DNA from: Leptospira meyeri
Lineage (GTDB): Bacteria > Spirochaetota > Leptospiria > Leptospirales > Leptospiraceae
Length of the DNA: 64,000 nt
Direction of reading: 5' to 3'
NCBI RefSeq assembly: GCF_004368965.1
Contig: NZ_SORO01000001.1
Span: 1,706,001 to 1,770,000 of the forward strand
Position numbers and translations under genes: made by a program. Positions 35,938 to 45,970 of the stretch are shown here, piece after piece; the first letter of the stretch is position 1; every line of letters begins with the position of its first letter. The notes below the pieces were generated by a model that was not told the origin of the DNA, did no database searches, and saw only the letters and a program-made list of their open reading frames with translations.

Positions 35938-36666
35938 TTATTGTTCTACACAAACTAACATGTGTACATTGGAACAACCACTGGTTCCTACCCCTCCAAT
36001 GAGTCCTGATCCTGTAGAATCCCAAGTGCCGAATGTCGTACTATTGCCACCTGCATTGGTTGTCCAATCCAAACAATCACTTGCATTACTTGTCCAATCG
36101 GCATTCATTCCTGTAACAATTCCATTGGTAATGACTAAATTCGCTAATATTTCAACGGAGTTTGTCAATGGGAAGCTAAACACTCCATTGGCTGTCGTCG
36201 TTCCAATCACTGTGGTTCCGTCTTTACGACGATATTCTTTATTCGGTTTTAATACCCAACCTATGTGTTCGGAAGTCCCACCACTGCAATTTGCTGTGGT
36301 GCAGGCCTTTCGGTTCACACCATCAGTTACAAGTGCTTTGTAGGTTCCGCCCCCTGATGGTTTATTTGTATCCGTTTGGCAGTTGTTATCAAGTCCAGCA
36401 ATCCCTGCATTTTTAGTGGCAGCTCCGGCTGTTGCGAACATTTTACAAAATCCATTTGTGGCACAAGTCCCGGTAGAAGTATTAGCTGTGGTGGCACTTG
36501 ACGAAGACTGGTTTTGTGTCACTAGTGCCACGGCTGCACTACTAAGGTCGCTGTTTTCTGATTTTTCCGCACAAGAAAAAGACAATGCGAGTGTCATTGT
36601 AACGGAAGCGATGAGTATAAAAATACGAGTAAATTTTCCAAAAATTAAGGATTTTCCATTGAACAT
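35938..36666 (-). CDS. DUF1554-type Leptospira lipoprotein (shorter)
   Basis: 242-aa lipoprotein with lipobox LSFSC near residue 32 and a Ser/Thr/Ala-rich spacer (about 45-70). The rest is a DUF1554 domain: FCKMFATAG, KALVTDGVNRKACTTANC, GWVLKPNKEYRRKDG, DWTSNASDCLDWTT and the terminal cysteine (MLVCVEQ). Several cysteines likely form disulfides in the periplasm or at the surface. Related in this domain to the 332-aa protein at 22158-23156, but without its beta module. The ATG 36666 is favoured over GTG 36681. The gene lies between the two copies of the structured repeat. Confidence 0.83.
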   Translation of the reverse strand: MFNGKSLIFGKFTRIFILIASVTMTLALSFSCAEKSENSDLSSAAVALVTQNQSSSSATTANTSTGTCATNGFCKMFATAGAATKNAGIAGLDNNCQTDTNKPSGGGTYKALVTDGVNRKACTTANCSGGTSEHIGWVLKPNKEYRRKDGTTVIGTTTANGVFSFPLTNSVEILANLVITNGIVTGMNADWTSNASDCLDWTTNAGGNSTTFGTWDSTGSGLIGGVGTSGCSNVHMLVCVEQ

Positions 36667-37147
36667 TAAAAATGTGACCACCTTGAATGCAACAACCTAA
36701 CTTAGGCAAATGCCTAGTCAACAATTTATATCTACTGTTTGGTATATAAAGCTTCTCCTTTTTGATACTGAGAGGATTTAAAAACTTAGTACTAGCGCCA
36801 GGGACCAGAAGGGCTTGGTCCGAGGAGGAGGAACTCCTACCGAGGACGGGAGCGAACGCGCACCCCGGAGGAGGCCCGCCCGGGCGCCCAGAGTCGAAAC
36901 TGCGAACTTAATCGAATTAAAATGGGGGATTTTCAGAAAGGGCGTGCGAAAAGGAGCTGGTCGTGGTAAAGGGAACGCATTGGGTGGCGGGTCTAGTTCC
37001 CCACCCTCAAATCGGGCGGGGAAAGTGTACCCCTGCTCCAGCTCCCCTCCGACCCTCTTTTGTAACAAATCTGACAAAAAAAAACGATTTTCCTGTCACC
37101 TCGGCTTTCTAGAACGGTAAGTAAAAATTAGATTCGGAAATTCCTTC
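36667..37147. other. 481-nt intergenic region with repeat copy B
   Basis: Divergent spacer between the DUF1554 lipoprotein (minus) and the 3-hydroxyacyl-CoA dehydrogenase (plus). Copy B fills 36798-37022. The remaining parts are AT-rich, and no clear promoter hexamers are visible. Two overlapping reading frames of about 100 codons are repeat-derived and not annotated. Confidence 0.6.
36798..37022 (+). repeat. Dispersed structured repeat, copy B
   Basis: 225-bp direct copy of the element at 35668-35889. Hairpins: GGACCA/TGGTCC (36802-36807 with 36816-36821, perfect) and AGGAG-GAA-CTCCT (36826-36838). Both keep the hairpin positions seen in copy A although the bases differ. A later stem GGGTGG/CCACCC is perfect here and has one mismatch in copy A. 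The stop-free frame GRGKGNALGGGSS is shared by both copies. It ends 125 nt before the next gene. Confidence 0.8.
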
Positions 37148-38458
37148 ATGAGAGAAATCAAAACTGTCACGATTTTAGGTGCCAACGGAGCCATGGGTTC
37201 TGGAAGTGCGGGCGTCATTGCTGCCTTCGGTGGTGCTAAAGTCCATATGCTCGCTAGAGATGTTGAAAAAGCAAAACAGGGTATCGAAGCCGCTGTCGCA
37301 TCCGTAAAAACGGATACCATTCGCGCAAGAATGATCCCTGGTTCCTACGATGCGGATCTGGAAAAAGCTGTCGCAGAGTCAGATTGGGTATTCGAACTCG
37401 TGGCGGAAAGTTACGAAGTCAAAGAACCGATCAATACTCGCATTGCAAAGGCTCGCCGTCCCGGAACCATCGTATCCACTGTATCCTCTGGACTTTCCAT
37501 TGGTCGATTGGCAAAAGCTTACGATGAAGATGGTCAAAAACACTACTACGGAACCCATTTTTTTAACCCTCCTTATAAAATGATCCTTTGTGAACTCGTC
37601 ACTCACTCAGGGAATGATAAAAAAGTTACACAAGCGTTAGGTGAATACTTAGAAAAAGTACTCGGCCGTGCTGTTGTGTATACAAACGACACTCCTGCTT
37701 TTGCTGGAAACCGTATTGGATTTCAGTTGATGAATGAAGTGGCTCACTTTGCAGAAAAGTATGCTGACAAAGGTGGAATCGCCCTTATGGACGAAATCAT
37801 GTCAGGTTATACTGGCCGTGCGATGGGACCACTCGCTACTGCTGACTTCGTGGGACTAGATGTCCATAAAGCGATCGTAGACAATATCTATGACAATACA
37901 AAAGACGAAGCTCACGAAACATTCAAACTTCCTGGTTACTTCCAAAAATTAATCGATGCCGGTAAACTCGGAATGAAATCTGGTGGTGGTCTCACTAAGG
38001 TTGTGAAACATCCTGACGGAAAACGTGAGAAGTTTGTTTACAATATCAAAACGGGTGAGTACGATCCGTACCCAAAATTTGATATTCCTTTTATCAAAGA
38101 AGCTCGCCAAAAAATTAAAGATTCTGATTACAAAGGTGCGATGGATGTAGTTAAAAAAGCATCCGGTTTCGAAGCAGACATTGCTCGTTATTTCATTTCA
38201 CGTTACATCAGTTATTCGCTCTCTCTCGTTGGAGAAGTAGTGGATACAAAAGAAAATACTGACGGCGCCATGGGTTTTGGATTTAACTGGGTTCCTGCGT
38301 CTGCGTTTGTTGATTTCCTTGGTGGACCAAAAGAAACAATTAAGTTAATGGAAGCGTCTAAGATTCCAGTTCCAAAACTTTTAAAAGATGCAAAAGAAGG
38401 CAAAAAGTTCTACGAACTTGGCGACAAACTTGATGCAAGGTCTCTCTTCAAAGGTTAA
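37148..38458 (+). CDS. 3-hydroxyacyl-CoA dehydrogenase
   Basis: 436-aa NAD-dependent enzyme oxidising 3-hydroxyacyl-CoA to 3-ketoacyl-CoA in fatty-acid beta-oxidation. The NAD-binding motif [12 protein letters not shown] (residues 11-22), THFFNPP and ENRIGF-like [11 protein letters not shown], and a second C-terminal domain are visible. It lacks an enoyl-CoA hydratase part, so it is not a complete FadB. It is followed 13 nt later by a thiolase, completing the last two steps of the cycle. The ATG has only a weak GGA ribosome site. Confidence 0.9.
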   Translation: MREIKTVTILGANGAMGSGSAGVIAAFGGAKVHMLARDVEKAKQGIEAAVASVKTDTIRARMIPGSYDADLEKAVAESDWVFELVAESYEVKEPINTRIAKARRPGTIVSTVSSGLSIGRLAKAYDEDGQKHYYGTHFFNPPYKMILCELVTHSGNDKKVTQALGEYLEKVLGRAVVYTNDTPAFAGNRIGFQLMNEVAHFAEKYADKGGIALMDEIMSGYTGRAMGPLATADFVGLDVHKAIVDNIYDNTKDEAHETFKLPGYFQKLIDAGKLGMKSGGGLTKVVKHPDGKREKFVYNIKTGEYDPYPKFDIPFIKEARQKIKDSDYKGAMDVVKKASGFEADIARYFISRYISYSLSLVGEVVDTKENTDGAMGFGFNWVPASAFVDFLGGPKETIKLMEASKIPVPKLLKDAKEGKKFYELGDKLDARSLFKG

Positions 38459-38471
38459 TTAGGAGTATCAT

Positions 38472-39737
38472 ATGAGTGAAAAAGTATTCGTATTAGGCGG
38501 AGAACAAACCGACTTCCAAAGAAACTGGACCAAAGAAGGAAAAACCTTCATGTCCATGATGCGCGAAGTATTAGATGATGCTCTTGAAAAAGTTGGCATT
38601 AGTTATGATGAAATCAAACGATTGAACAAAGAAAACAAAGTGGCTGTTTTTGTTGGTAACTTTGATGCGGAACAGTATGCCAACCAAGGCCACTTAGGTG
38701 CTTTCCTTACAGAAGTAAACCCTGCCCTTTTTGGTGTTCCTGGTGCTCGTTACGAAGCCGCTTGTGCTTCTGGATCGGTTGCCCTTGATGCTGCCATCAC
38801 ACATATCCGTGCTGAAGATTACGATCTAGCAATTGTTCTTGGTGTGGAAGTGATGAAAACAGTTTCTTCTTCAGTGGGTGGTGACTTCCTTGGAACTGCT
38901 GCATATTATGAAAAAGAAGCGAAGGGAGTTCAATTTCCTTTCCCTAAACTTTTCGGAAAACTTGCAGACGTGATCTTAGAAAGATACGAACTAAAAGAAG
39001 AACGTTTTATGGATGCACTTGCTGAAATTTCACGTATCAACTATGCAAACGCAAAACGTAACCCTAAAGCACAAACTCGTACATGGTTCATGAACAAAGA
39101 ACATGCGATGGCACGTGGTGGAGATAACAATATGGCAGTGGGTGGAAGACTTTGTATCACTGACTGTTCTCAAGTAACAGACGGTGCTGCGGTGACTTTA
39201 CTTGCTTCCAAAGGTTATGCAAAAGAATACGCTAAAAAAACTGGCCGCAAATTCGATGATATCCCTCGCATCAAAGGTTGGGGTCACAGAGTGGCACCAA
39301 TTACGTTTGAAGCAAAAAAACTGGAATCCGTTGGGGACAAATACATCCTTCCATGGACTCGCCAAACAGTAAAAGATGCTTACAAACGTGCTGACTTAGA
39401 TGTAAAAAACATCGATGTGTTTGAAACACATGACTGTTTTACTTCTTCTGAATATGCTGCGATTTCTGCATTTGGAATCTCAGAACCAGGAAAAGAACAC
39501 ATCGCAATCGAAGAAGGAACCATTGACTTTGGTGGTAAAAAACCAATCAATCCATCCGGTGGACTCATTGGTGTGGGTCACCCAGTAGGTGCTTCTGGGG
39601 TTCGTATGATGCTTGACCTTTACAAACAAGTAACTGGAACAGCAGGAGACTACCAAGTGAAAGGAGCAAAGAACGGTCTGATGCTCAACATTGGTGGATC
39701 TGCAACGACGAACTTCGTGTTCATCTTAGGAAAGTAA
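38472..39737 (+). CDS. Acetyl-CoA acyltransferase (thiolase)
   Basis: 421-aa thiolase that cleaves 3-ketoacyl-CoA with CoA. The nucleophilic Cys98 sits in the ACASGS box and the base histidines in HDCF and [10 protein letters not shown] are visible; the family ends with GG(S)ATTNF-like [15 protein letters not shown] lies 7 nt upstream of the ATG. It pairs with the dehydrogenase upstream. A strong hairpin follows at 39752-39780. Confidence 0.93.
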   Translation: MSEKVFVLGGEQTDFQRNWTKEGKTFMSMMREVLDDALEKVGISYDEIKRLNKENKVAVFVGNFDAEQYANQGHLGAFLTEVNPALFGVPGARYEAACASGSVALDAAITHIRAEDYDLAIVLGVEVMKTVSSSVGGDFLGTAAYYEKEAKGVQFPFPKLFGKLADVILERYELKEERFMDALAEISRINYANAKRNPKAQTRTWFMNKEHAMARGGDNNMAVGGRLCITDCSQVTDGAAVTLLASKGYAKEYAKKTGRKFDDIPRIKGWGHRVAPITFEAKKLESVGDKYILPWTRQTVKDAYKRADLDVKNIDVFETHDCFTSSEYAAISAFGISEPGKEHIAIEEGTIDFGGKKPINPSGGLIGVGHPVGASGVRMMLDLYKQVTGTAGDYQVKGAKNGLMLNIGGSATTNFVFILGK

Positions 39738-39751
39738 AAAAACAATTAAGT

Positions 39752-39780
39752 AGAGGAGTCGGATATTTTCCGATTCCTCT
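39752..39780 (+). terminator. Terminator hairpin after thiolase gene
   Basis: AGAGGAGTCGG (39752-39762) pairs with CCGATTCCTCT (39770-39780) as an 11-bp stem with one G-T wobble and a 7-nt T-rich loop. It is 15 nt after the stop codon. The downstream tract is only partly T-rich. Confidence 0.65.
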
Positions 39781-39853
39781 TCAATATCCCACAAATTTCC
39801 TCTTTTCTTTCTTCCGAAAAAAAATTTTTGTTTTATGAAGTAATGGTTCTCTT

Positions 39854-40171
39854 TTGTTTTCTCAAAAAAACTTAAATATTTTTTTGATTGTAATTGGTTT
39901 ATTGGCAACTTACATCAACTATTCGTTTAGAGGCTGGAAGAAAGATTATCTATCTCATGCAAAAAGCATGGTACAGCTTATATTAGCTGAGTTTCCAAAT
40001 CTTGAAGAGTGCAAAATTATTCCGATAGCACTAAGAAAAAAATTCACCCCATCAGAATCACTTTATTCTATTGATACTATGTTTATTATTATCCCCCTTT
40101 TTGGATCCCTTTACTTTTTTTCACATACGGTACTAGTGGTTTTAAAATTTCTAAGCAATTGTCCAAGATAG
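39854..40171 (+). CDS. Small putative membrane protein
   Basis: 105-aa reading frame with two hydrophobic segments (about 7-23 and 75-98), unknown function. The start is a TTG; no in-frame ATG precedes it and no ribosome site is convincing. Composition is consistent with a real membrane protein but a chance frame cannot be excluded. It lies between the thiolase terminator and the convergent OsmC gene, which ends 60 nt later. Confidence 0.4.
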   Translation: MFSQKNLNIFLIVIGLLATYINYSFRGWKKDYLSHAKSMVQLILAEFPNLEECKIIPIALRKKFTPSESLYSIDTMFIIIPLFGSLYFFSHTVLVVLKFLSNCPR

Positions 40172-40230
40172 AATAAAAGTTTGCATAATTCTCTACCTAA
40201 ACTCATGAACCCTAAGGAAACTTCAGGTTT

Positions 40231-40662
40231 TTACTTTCTTCGGATTTCTCCTGCCAAATCAGTACCTGGGGCAATGGTGTTAAACACAGTTCCATATTTT
40301 TTTATATTTTCATGTAACAAATGCAGACGGTCATCTGATTCGTCTGTATCCACAATGACTTCGTAGCGAATCGATTCCATTTTTGGTGGTACATCCTGAC
40401 GAATTCCATCGACAATGACTTGAATCCCATTGAATTGGAAATGAAGGATGGGAGCCACCCTTTCCACTCCCTTAATGATGCAAGCCGAAAGAGCTGACAG
40501 TAACAACTCCGCCGGATTAAATGCATTTGAATTTCCAGCCATATCCGTATCTAATGTTATTTCTGCTGATTTACATCGAGAAAGACTCGAATGGGAATCA
40601 ACTCTCAAAGTTTCCACTTGGAATTTCATTTTTGGTTTTGCATTTGAGTCCGGGTTTGTCAT
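40231..40662 (-). CDS. OsmC-family protein
   Basis: 143-aa OsmC/Ohr-superfamily protein, closer to the YhfA/OsmC-like group than to Ohr. The FNPAELLLSALSACIIKGV block, containing the conserved cysteine, is typical. The other catalytic cysteine expected in Ohr peroxidases is not where it would be, so peroxidase activity is uncertain. It starts 9 nt after the end of the upstream chemoreceptor gene (minus strand), so both may be on one transcript. Confidence 0.85.
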   Translation of the reverse strand: MTNPDSNAKPKMKFQVETLRVDSHSSLSRCKSAEITLDTDMAGNSNAFNPAELLLSALSACIIKGVERVAPILHFQFNGIQVIVDGIRQDVPPKMESIRYEVIVDTDESDDRLHLLHENIKKYGTVFNTIAPGTDLAGEIRRK

Positions 40663-40671
40663 AACGTATCC

Positions 40672-42363
40672 TTAAAACTGAAAACGAAAAGCAACTGAGT
40701 CCAATCTGTCTGCAACGAACCCTAAGTTAGTGATAGACTCTTCAATCGCCCCAATGGTTTGTTTTTGTTCGTTTGCTGCAGCTGATAACTCTTCTACAAT
40801 CGCAGATGTATTGATAAGTTGCGTTTGAATCTTTTCCATATTTCCTAAAACATTTCCCGACATCGATTCAGTTCCTTCCGTAGAACCATTGATCTTTTCT
40901 GCACTGGTCTTTGTTTCTTCTGCATTCTTTAAAATTTTGTCCATCTCCATTTGAACGGATTCAAACTCCAATGATCCGATCTCAACTTCAGTAAGTCCTT
41001 CTTTGATATCAGTGACCGTTTGTAAAATTTTTGATGTTAATTCAGAGATGAAAGCAGATATTTCTTTGGCCGATTGATTAGATTGTTCTGCAAGTTTGCC
41101 GACTTCCCCTGCAACCACTGCAAAACCTTTTCCAGCCTCCCCTGCCCTTGCCGATTCTATGGAAGCATTTAATGAGAGTAAGTTTGTCTTTTCAGAAATA
41201 GAAGTAATAGTCTCTGTAATTTTTCGAATCGCCTTGGTTTTTTCACCAAGTTCTTTAATGACCTCAGAAGTTTTGAAAATTTGTTTTCTGGCTTTCTGAA
41301 ATTGGGCCATTGCCTTATCAGAACAATTTTTTCCAACTAAGGAAAAGTGATATGACTCCGTGGATTCCAACTGGACAACATTCGACTCTGTTCGTATATT
41401 ACTTATTAGATGATTCAGTATATCCATTTCTTGGAAAATACTATCAGAACTTTCACGAGTCACAATACTAGAATCTGCCAAGGAATACATAGCCTTAGAT
41501 AATTCCTGAAAGGCGATATGAATATGTTCGACAGCGTAAGTGAGAGCACCAATTTGAGTTTTTACAATTTCGGCGTTCCCGATCAATTGAGAAATCATTC
41601 CTCGAAATTCAAATTGTGTTTTTTTAATCAATGGGAAAATTTCGGAATAATCACCTCTAGTCTCAAAAATCACATCGAATTTCAATTTCCCACTGTATAA
41701 ATTCTCAAGATATTCCTTCACCTTTAGAAAGGAATTTTTATTTTTGCGAATCGTTAGAAACCCAAACGTTGCCGTAATCATAAATAAAACAAAACCCAAA
41801 ATTGATATGAGTGGGCTCGAGAGAAAAACTAAATCAAAGTCTGCTTTAAGATAAAACAATACCAACAAAAATCCACTAACAATCGTTTGTATTAAAAAAA
41901 CAGAAGGACATGAGAACCCAAAAATCGATGGTGCTGTTGTCTCAAGTTTGCCTCGTCCAGAATTCATTTTCGCATATAAGATTTCTGCATTACGAATTTG
42001 TTCTGTGGTTGCCTTGGTGCGAACTGACATGTAACCGACATGTTTTCCATCTTCGTAAATTGGTGAGACGTTTGCATCCACCCAGTAAAAATCCCCGTTT
42101 TTACAGCGGTTCTTCACAATACCCACCCAAGAATGTTGTGCCTTAATTGTTTCCCACAGATCTTGAAATGCACCTTTTGGCATCTCGGGATGACGGATTA
42201 GGTTGTGTGGTTGTCCAATGAGTTCTTTTTCTGTGTATCCACTAATGCGTAAAAAATCCTCATTCACATAAGTGATGATTCCTTTTAGATCTGTTTTGGA
42301 AGTGATCTTGGTTCCTTCTTGGAACTCTACTTCCTTGTTTGTGATGGGAAAATTCTGACGCAT
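40672..42363 (-). CDS. PAS-containing methyl-accepting chemotaxis protein
   Basis: 563-aa Aer-like chemoreceptor. A PAS domain (about 20-120; [34 protein letters not shown]) precedes a pair of membrane helices with no real periplasmic domain (about 158-205) and a C-terminal MCP signalling domain with tip [24 protein letters not shown] plus two short helices suggests redox or cytoplasmic energy sensing. The start is the ATG at 42363. Divergent from the SpoIIE phosphatase with a 324-nt gap. Confidence 0.92.
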   Translation of the reverse strand: MRQNFPITNKEVEFQEGTKITSKTDLKGIITYVNEDFLRISGYTEKELIGQPHNLIRHPEMPKGAFQDLWETIKAQHSWVGIVKNRCKNGDFYWVDANVSPIYEDGKHVGYMSVRTKATTEQIRNAEILYAKMNSGRGKLETTAPSIFGFSCPSVFLIQTIVSGFLLVLFYLKADFDLVFLSSPLISILGFVLFMITATFGFLTIRKNKNSFLKVKEYLENLYSGKLKFDVIFETRGDYSEIFPLIKKTQFEFRGMISQLIGNAEIVKTQIGALTYAVEHIHIAFQELSKAMYSLADSSIVTRESSDSIFQEMDILNHLISNIRTESNVVQLESTESYHFSLVGKNCSDKAMAQFQKARKQIFKTSEVIKELGEKTKAIRKITETITSISEKTNLLSLNASIESARAGEAGKGFAVVAGEVGKLAEQSNQSAKEISAFISELTSKILQTVTDIKEGLTEVEIGSLEFESVQMEMDKILKNAEETKTSAEKINGSTEGTESMSGNVLGNMEKIQTQLINTSAIVEELSAAANEQKQTIGAIEESITNLGFVADRLDSVAFRFQF

Positions 42364-42537
42364 GTATTCTTTGTATTTTGAAAGGTCTTACCGTCCAAGT
42401 ACATTTTCCATGGATACAAAACTGAAATCACATCTTCCGATTTTTCGATTACCTTACAAAGAAACAGAATCGGAACGTTGTTCTTTTTTAAAACCCGTAA
42501 TCGATCTTCAGAGTTAGATGTTTATTTTTAATAACCT

Positions 42538-42558
42538 AATTATCGATAGGTGATAATT
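42538..42558. promoter_or_regulatory. AATTATC-n7-GATAATT inverted repeat
   Basis: Perfect 7-bp half sites, 7-nt spacer, lying 67 nt upstream of the -35 box at 42625. Good position for an activator or repressor site; regulator unknown. Confidence 0.4.
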
Positions 42559-42624
42559 CAAAAAGAGAACCACTTCTACTCATAAAACTATCGTAAAGTT
42601 TCTCAGGAAATCCAACCCTTCGGC

Positions 42625-42653
42625 TTGACTTTTGTTAATTGATCCTTCAATAT
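42625..42653 (+). promoter_or_regulatory. Sigma-70-type promoter for the SpoIIE phosphatase gene
   Basis: TTGACT (42625-42630), 17-nt spacer, CAATAT (42648-42653), placing the transcript start about 25-30 nt before the GTG at 42688. Confidence 0.5.
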
Positions 42654-42687
42654 ATGCAGGAACAAAAAGGTAAGATCAGGTGACAAA

Positions 42688-44490
42688 GTGAAACGAGAAA
42701 CTCTTTTCTGGGATCTTACTCTAAAACTAGAAGCATTCACACACACCGTCCCTGTTCCCTTTGCTGTATACTATGCAATCATCACACAAAAAATGGAACC
42801 AGAACATTGGAAAATTTTCATTGCACTTTGTGTGGTTTTTGCGACCGGGATTGGCCTACTTGGTACTTTTATTCGCCACCTTCTTCTCAAATATGTATAT
42901 GCAAAAATTGAAAGGGTTTCTATTCCAGCAACCGGACTTTCATCTCTTTCAAAAGAAGAAATGGAATATGCTAGATCAGTAAAAATACTTTTATTCCGTT
43001 ACCCTTTGTTAGAAGCCATTATTATCGTAATACGTTGGTTATCTGGTGTAATCCCAATTAGTTTTTTATTTTTTTATTTGGTGGCATATATGCCATCTGT
43101 TCTTCGTTCTGCCATTTTTACTTTTGTCATGATTGCACCTATTTCATTTGTTACATATTATTTCATATCCGAAAGTTGTATTCGCCCACTTTTCGACCTT
43201 CCTCAGATCAAAAACATAGAACTACAAGAAAAGGATATTCCCAAATTTAATTATTTCGCAAGGATCCTTGTTGCTTTTTTTAGTTTGGCAGCTCTCCCTT
43301 TTGTTATCTTTTCCTATATTCTGTATTCACTTACAATGGGAGAAATCGCTGTTCAGGATCCACTGATTCCGATTGTTACTGTTTCCTTTATTTTTATCAT
43401 CCCTCTTATCGTTTGTTCTTATGTAGTTGCTAAATCTGTGAATGAAGGACTAAATGAAACCAGCAGATCTTTAGGAGAACTTTCTAAAGGAAATTTTGAT
43501 GTTGTTGTTACTCCAAAATCCAGTGATGATTTTGCCAAACAAGCATTCTATTTAAACTCAGTGATTACCAAGTTAAAAGGTATGTATGAAGAAATTAGAA
43601 ACTTAAATGAAGGATTGGAAGAAAAGGTCACACAAAGAACCAACGAACTCAATCAATCTCTAAAAGATATTAGCAATTTAAAAATCCAACAAGATGGCGA
43701 TTATTTTCTTACCTATCAACTACTAAACCCTCTGGCTATTAAAGACGTAGTTAGTACACAACTAGAAGTGGATCATCTTGTCCGACAAAAAAAAGTCTTC
43801 GAATACAAAAACCAAAGATATGACATTGGTGGTGATATCAACATTTCCCATTCCATCGTATTACAAAACAGAAGGTTCTTATTATTTGCCAATGCGGATG
43901 CCATGGGAAAATCTATGCAAGGTGCGGGGGGTGCTCTTGTATTTGGAGCTGTTTTTCAGTCCATTGTCCAAAGGACAAAAACAGATCCAGGATACCAAGC
44001 CTTTGGTCCAGAGGATTGGTTGAAATACAATCTCCAAGAAATGCATATGATCTTTGAAGCATTTGATGGAACCATGCTCGTATCCCTCACCATGGGGCTT
44101 CTAGAAGAAGACACAGGAAGATTATTTTTTTTAAATGCGGAACATCCTTCCCTTGTTTTATATCGAAAAGGAAAAGCAGAGTATATTTCCGCAGACGTGT
44201 CGTATAGAAAATTAGGGACCTTAGGTGCAATGCCCATCCAACATATCAAAGAATTCCAACTCCAAGCAGAAGATATTCTGATCATTGGATCCGATGGAAA
44301 AGATGATCTTTTGCGTTTAGATGAAGAAGGAAAATGGGAAGTGAATTCAGACGAACAGACTTTTTTAAAACTTGTTGAATCAACAGAAGCCAACTTACTT
44401 GCCATCACAAAACAAATCGAGTCCTTAGGCCAAGTCATCGATGATATTTCTCTAATAAAAATTTGTTATTTACCCAAAAAAATTTCTTAG
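42688..44490 (+). CDS. Membrane PP2C-type (SpoIIE) serine phosphatase
   Basis: 600-aa membrane phosphatase. Four to six membrane helices (about 15-65, 115-175, 195-250), a HAMP-like linker and coiled coil (about 255-335) and a SpoIIE/PP2C domain (about 340-595). The metal-binding residues show as GGDINI, the D in ADAMGK and GSDGKDD; they are conserved, so activity is expected. Its substrate is usually a phosphorylated anti-anti-sigma factor. The start is a GTG with AGGTGA a few nt upstream. The upstream promoter is at 42625-42653. Confidence 0.85.
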   Translation: MKRETLFWDLTLKLEAFTHTVPVPFAVYYAIITQKMEPEHWKIFIALCVVFATGIGLLGTFIRHLLLKYVYAKIERVSIPATGLSSLSKEEMEYARSVKILLFRYPLLEAIIIVIRWLSGVIPISFLFFYLVAYMPSVLRSAIFTFVMIAPISFVTYYFISESCIRPLFDLPQIKNIELQEKDIPKFNYFARILVAFFSLAALPFVIFSYILYSLTMGEIAVQDPLIPIVTVSFIFIIPLIVCSYVVAKSVNEGLNETSRSLGELSKGNFDVVVTPKSSDDFAKQAFYLNSVITKLKGMYEEIRNLNEGLEEKVTQRTNELNQSLKDISNLKIQQDGDYFLTYQLLNPLAIKDVVSTQLEVDHLVRQKKVFEYKNQRYDIGGDINISHSIVLQNRRFLLFANADAMGKSMQGAGGALVFGAVFQSIVQRTKTDPGYQAFGPEDWLKYNLQEMHMIFEAFDGTMLVSLTMGLLEEDTGRLFFLNAEHPSLVLYRKGKAEYISADVSYRKLGTLGAMPIQHIKEFQLQAEDILIIGSDGKDDLLRLDEEGKWEVNSDEQTFLKLVESTEANLLAITKQIESLGQVIDDISLIKICYLPKKIS

Positions 44491-44569
44491 GTAAAAACTG
44501 ATTTCATCCAAAGATTAGAATTTTCTTCCCAGATATACAACTCCTACCGTCCAATACTTGAGTCCAGGA

Positions 44570-45970
44570 ATGAACCAAACAAAACTAAAACTCCCCATAA
44601 AAATGGGATATGGATTGGCAGAAACTGGCATAACAGCCGTTCAACTATTCACACAAATTTACTTGCTCAAATTTTACACAGAAATCGTGGGCTTAAACTC
44701 AAGTTTGGCCGGGATTGCTCTTTCTATTTCGGTCGTCTGGGATGCCGTCAGTGACCCTCTGATGGGCAGAATTTCTGATCATACTCATTCCAAATGGGGA
44801 CGAAGAAGACCTTATATCCTTTTGGGTGGAGTTTTACTTTCACTTGCAGTTCTTCTTCTCTTTTCCCCTCCTCATCTAACAACGCAAATAGGGAAATTTA
44901 CTTACCTTTTATCAGTTTATCTTTTTGTAAACACTGCCATGACGATTATCTCTGTTCCTCATATCGCCTTAGGGGGAGAACTGAGTTTCGAAAGGAACGA
45001 AAGGACTTCTGTTTTTGGTTGGAGACTGTTCTTTAGTAACATTGGAATGCTGATTGGTATGATTGTTCCTGCTGCCATTTTACAATCTTTAGGTGACGAA
45101 TCTTCCAAAGAAAACATAATCCTATCGCGCACAACTGCAGGAGAAATTGTGTCTTTAGTCATTTTGGTTTCTTCCATCATTACATTTTTTGTGACAAAAG
45201 GAAAAGACAGAACAGTAAAAAAGTTAGAACAAAAAATCCCATTTTTTAAAGCGTTTATATCCGTTTTAAAAAACAAAATGTTTCTCATTTTGCTTTTTGC
45301 CTTTATCATCGCAACCATTGGTAGAACCTTTAATTCCGCTATTGCACTTTACTATTACGAATTTCGTTTGGGGCTCAAGGAGTCTTTGGTTGTCATCAAT
45401 ATCCTCCTCCCATTTTTTTTAGTCCTGCTCCTTTCGATTGGATTTTGGGTTTGGATCGCTAAAAAAATTGGGAAAAAAATCCCTGCTTTTCTCGGCGTTT
45501 TTTGCCTGGGAATTCTAACCGTCATCGCCTATCCTCTGTTTCCTTATGGAGAGTTAAGACCACCACTCATTGTTGCATTTATCGGAGGAATCTGTGCCGG
45601 TTCCATCCTCATTATGGACTCCATCTTAACTGATGTTGTGGATTATGATGAATTCAAAACAGGAGAAAAACGAGAGGGATTGTATTTTGGAATTTGGAAG
45701 ATGGGTGTTAAATTTTCGCAAGCCTTTGGAATTGCCATCACCGGTTTTTTACTCGACTTGATTGGATTTCAAAATGGAGCTCCGACACAATCACAAGAAG
45801 TAGGATTTCGCCTTGCTATGATTTTTGGACCTGGTGTTGGATTCTTTTTTATTTTTGGATCCATTCTCTTTTTGTTTTTTCCCCTCACTGACAAAAAACA
45901 TATCCAAGTCCAAAGAATCTTATTGAAACGAAAACAAAAAGGCCCTCTCCTTAAGGAAGAATTATCATGA
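44570..45970 (+). CDS. GPH-family sugar:cation symporter (MelB-like)
   Basis: 466-aa transporter with about 12 membrane helices of the glycoside-pentoside-hexuronide:cation symporter family. The family motif DAVSDPLMGRISDHTHSKWGRRRPY after helix 2 is diagnostic (key residues at about 60-85). It would import a sugar or glycoside with a cation. ATG 44570 is preferred; the TTG at 44558 has no ribosome site. The stop overlaps the start of the adenylate cyclase by 4 nt, so sugar uptake and cAMP production may be co-expressed. Confidence 0.87.
   Translation: MNQTKLKLPIKMGYGLAETGITAVQLFTQIYLLKFYTEIVGLNSSLAGIALSISVVWDAVSDPLMGRISDHTHSKWGRRRPYILLGGVLLSLAVLLLFSPPHLTTQIGKFTYLLSVYLFVNTAMTIISVPHIALGGELSFERNERTSVFGWRLFFSNIGMLIGMIVPAAILQSLGDESSKENIILSRTTAGEIVSLVILVSSIITFFVTKGKDRTVKKLEQKIPFFKAFISVLKNKMFLILLFAFIIATIGRTFNSAIALYYYEFRLGLKESLVVINILLPFFLVLLLSIGFWVWIAKKIGKKIPAFLGVFCLGILTVIAYPLFPYGELRPPLIVAFIGGICAGSILIMDSILTDVVDYDEFKTGEKREGLYFGIWKMGVKFSQAFGIAITGFLLDLIGFQNGAPTQSQEVGFRLAMIFGPGVGFFFIFGSILFLFFPLTDKKHIQVQRILLKRKQKGPLLKEELS

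Larger units (their letters stand above)
42364..42687. other. 324-nt divergent intergenic region
   Basis: Contains an inverted repeat AATTATC-n7-GATAATT at 42538-42558 and a good sigma-70-like promoter at 42625-42653 reading toward 42688. I see nothing else in it. Confidence 0.6.

Noticed and set aside
36778..37120. Reading frames of about 100 codons on both strands across repeat copy B
   Set aside because: They are stop-free because of the GC-rich repeat. Similar peptides appear from copy A in matching frames, but no ribosome site, signal or domain supports translation.
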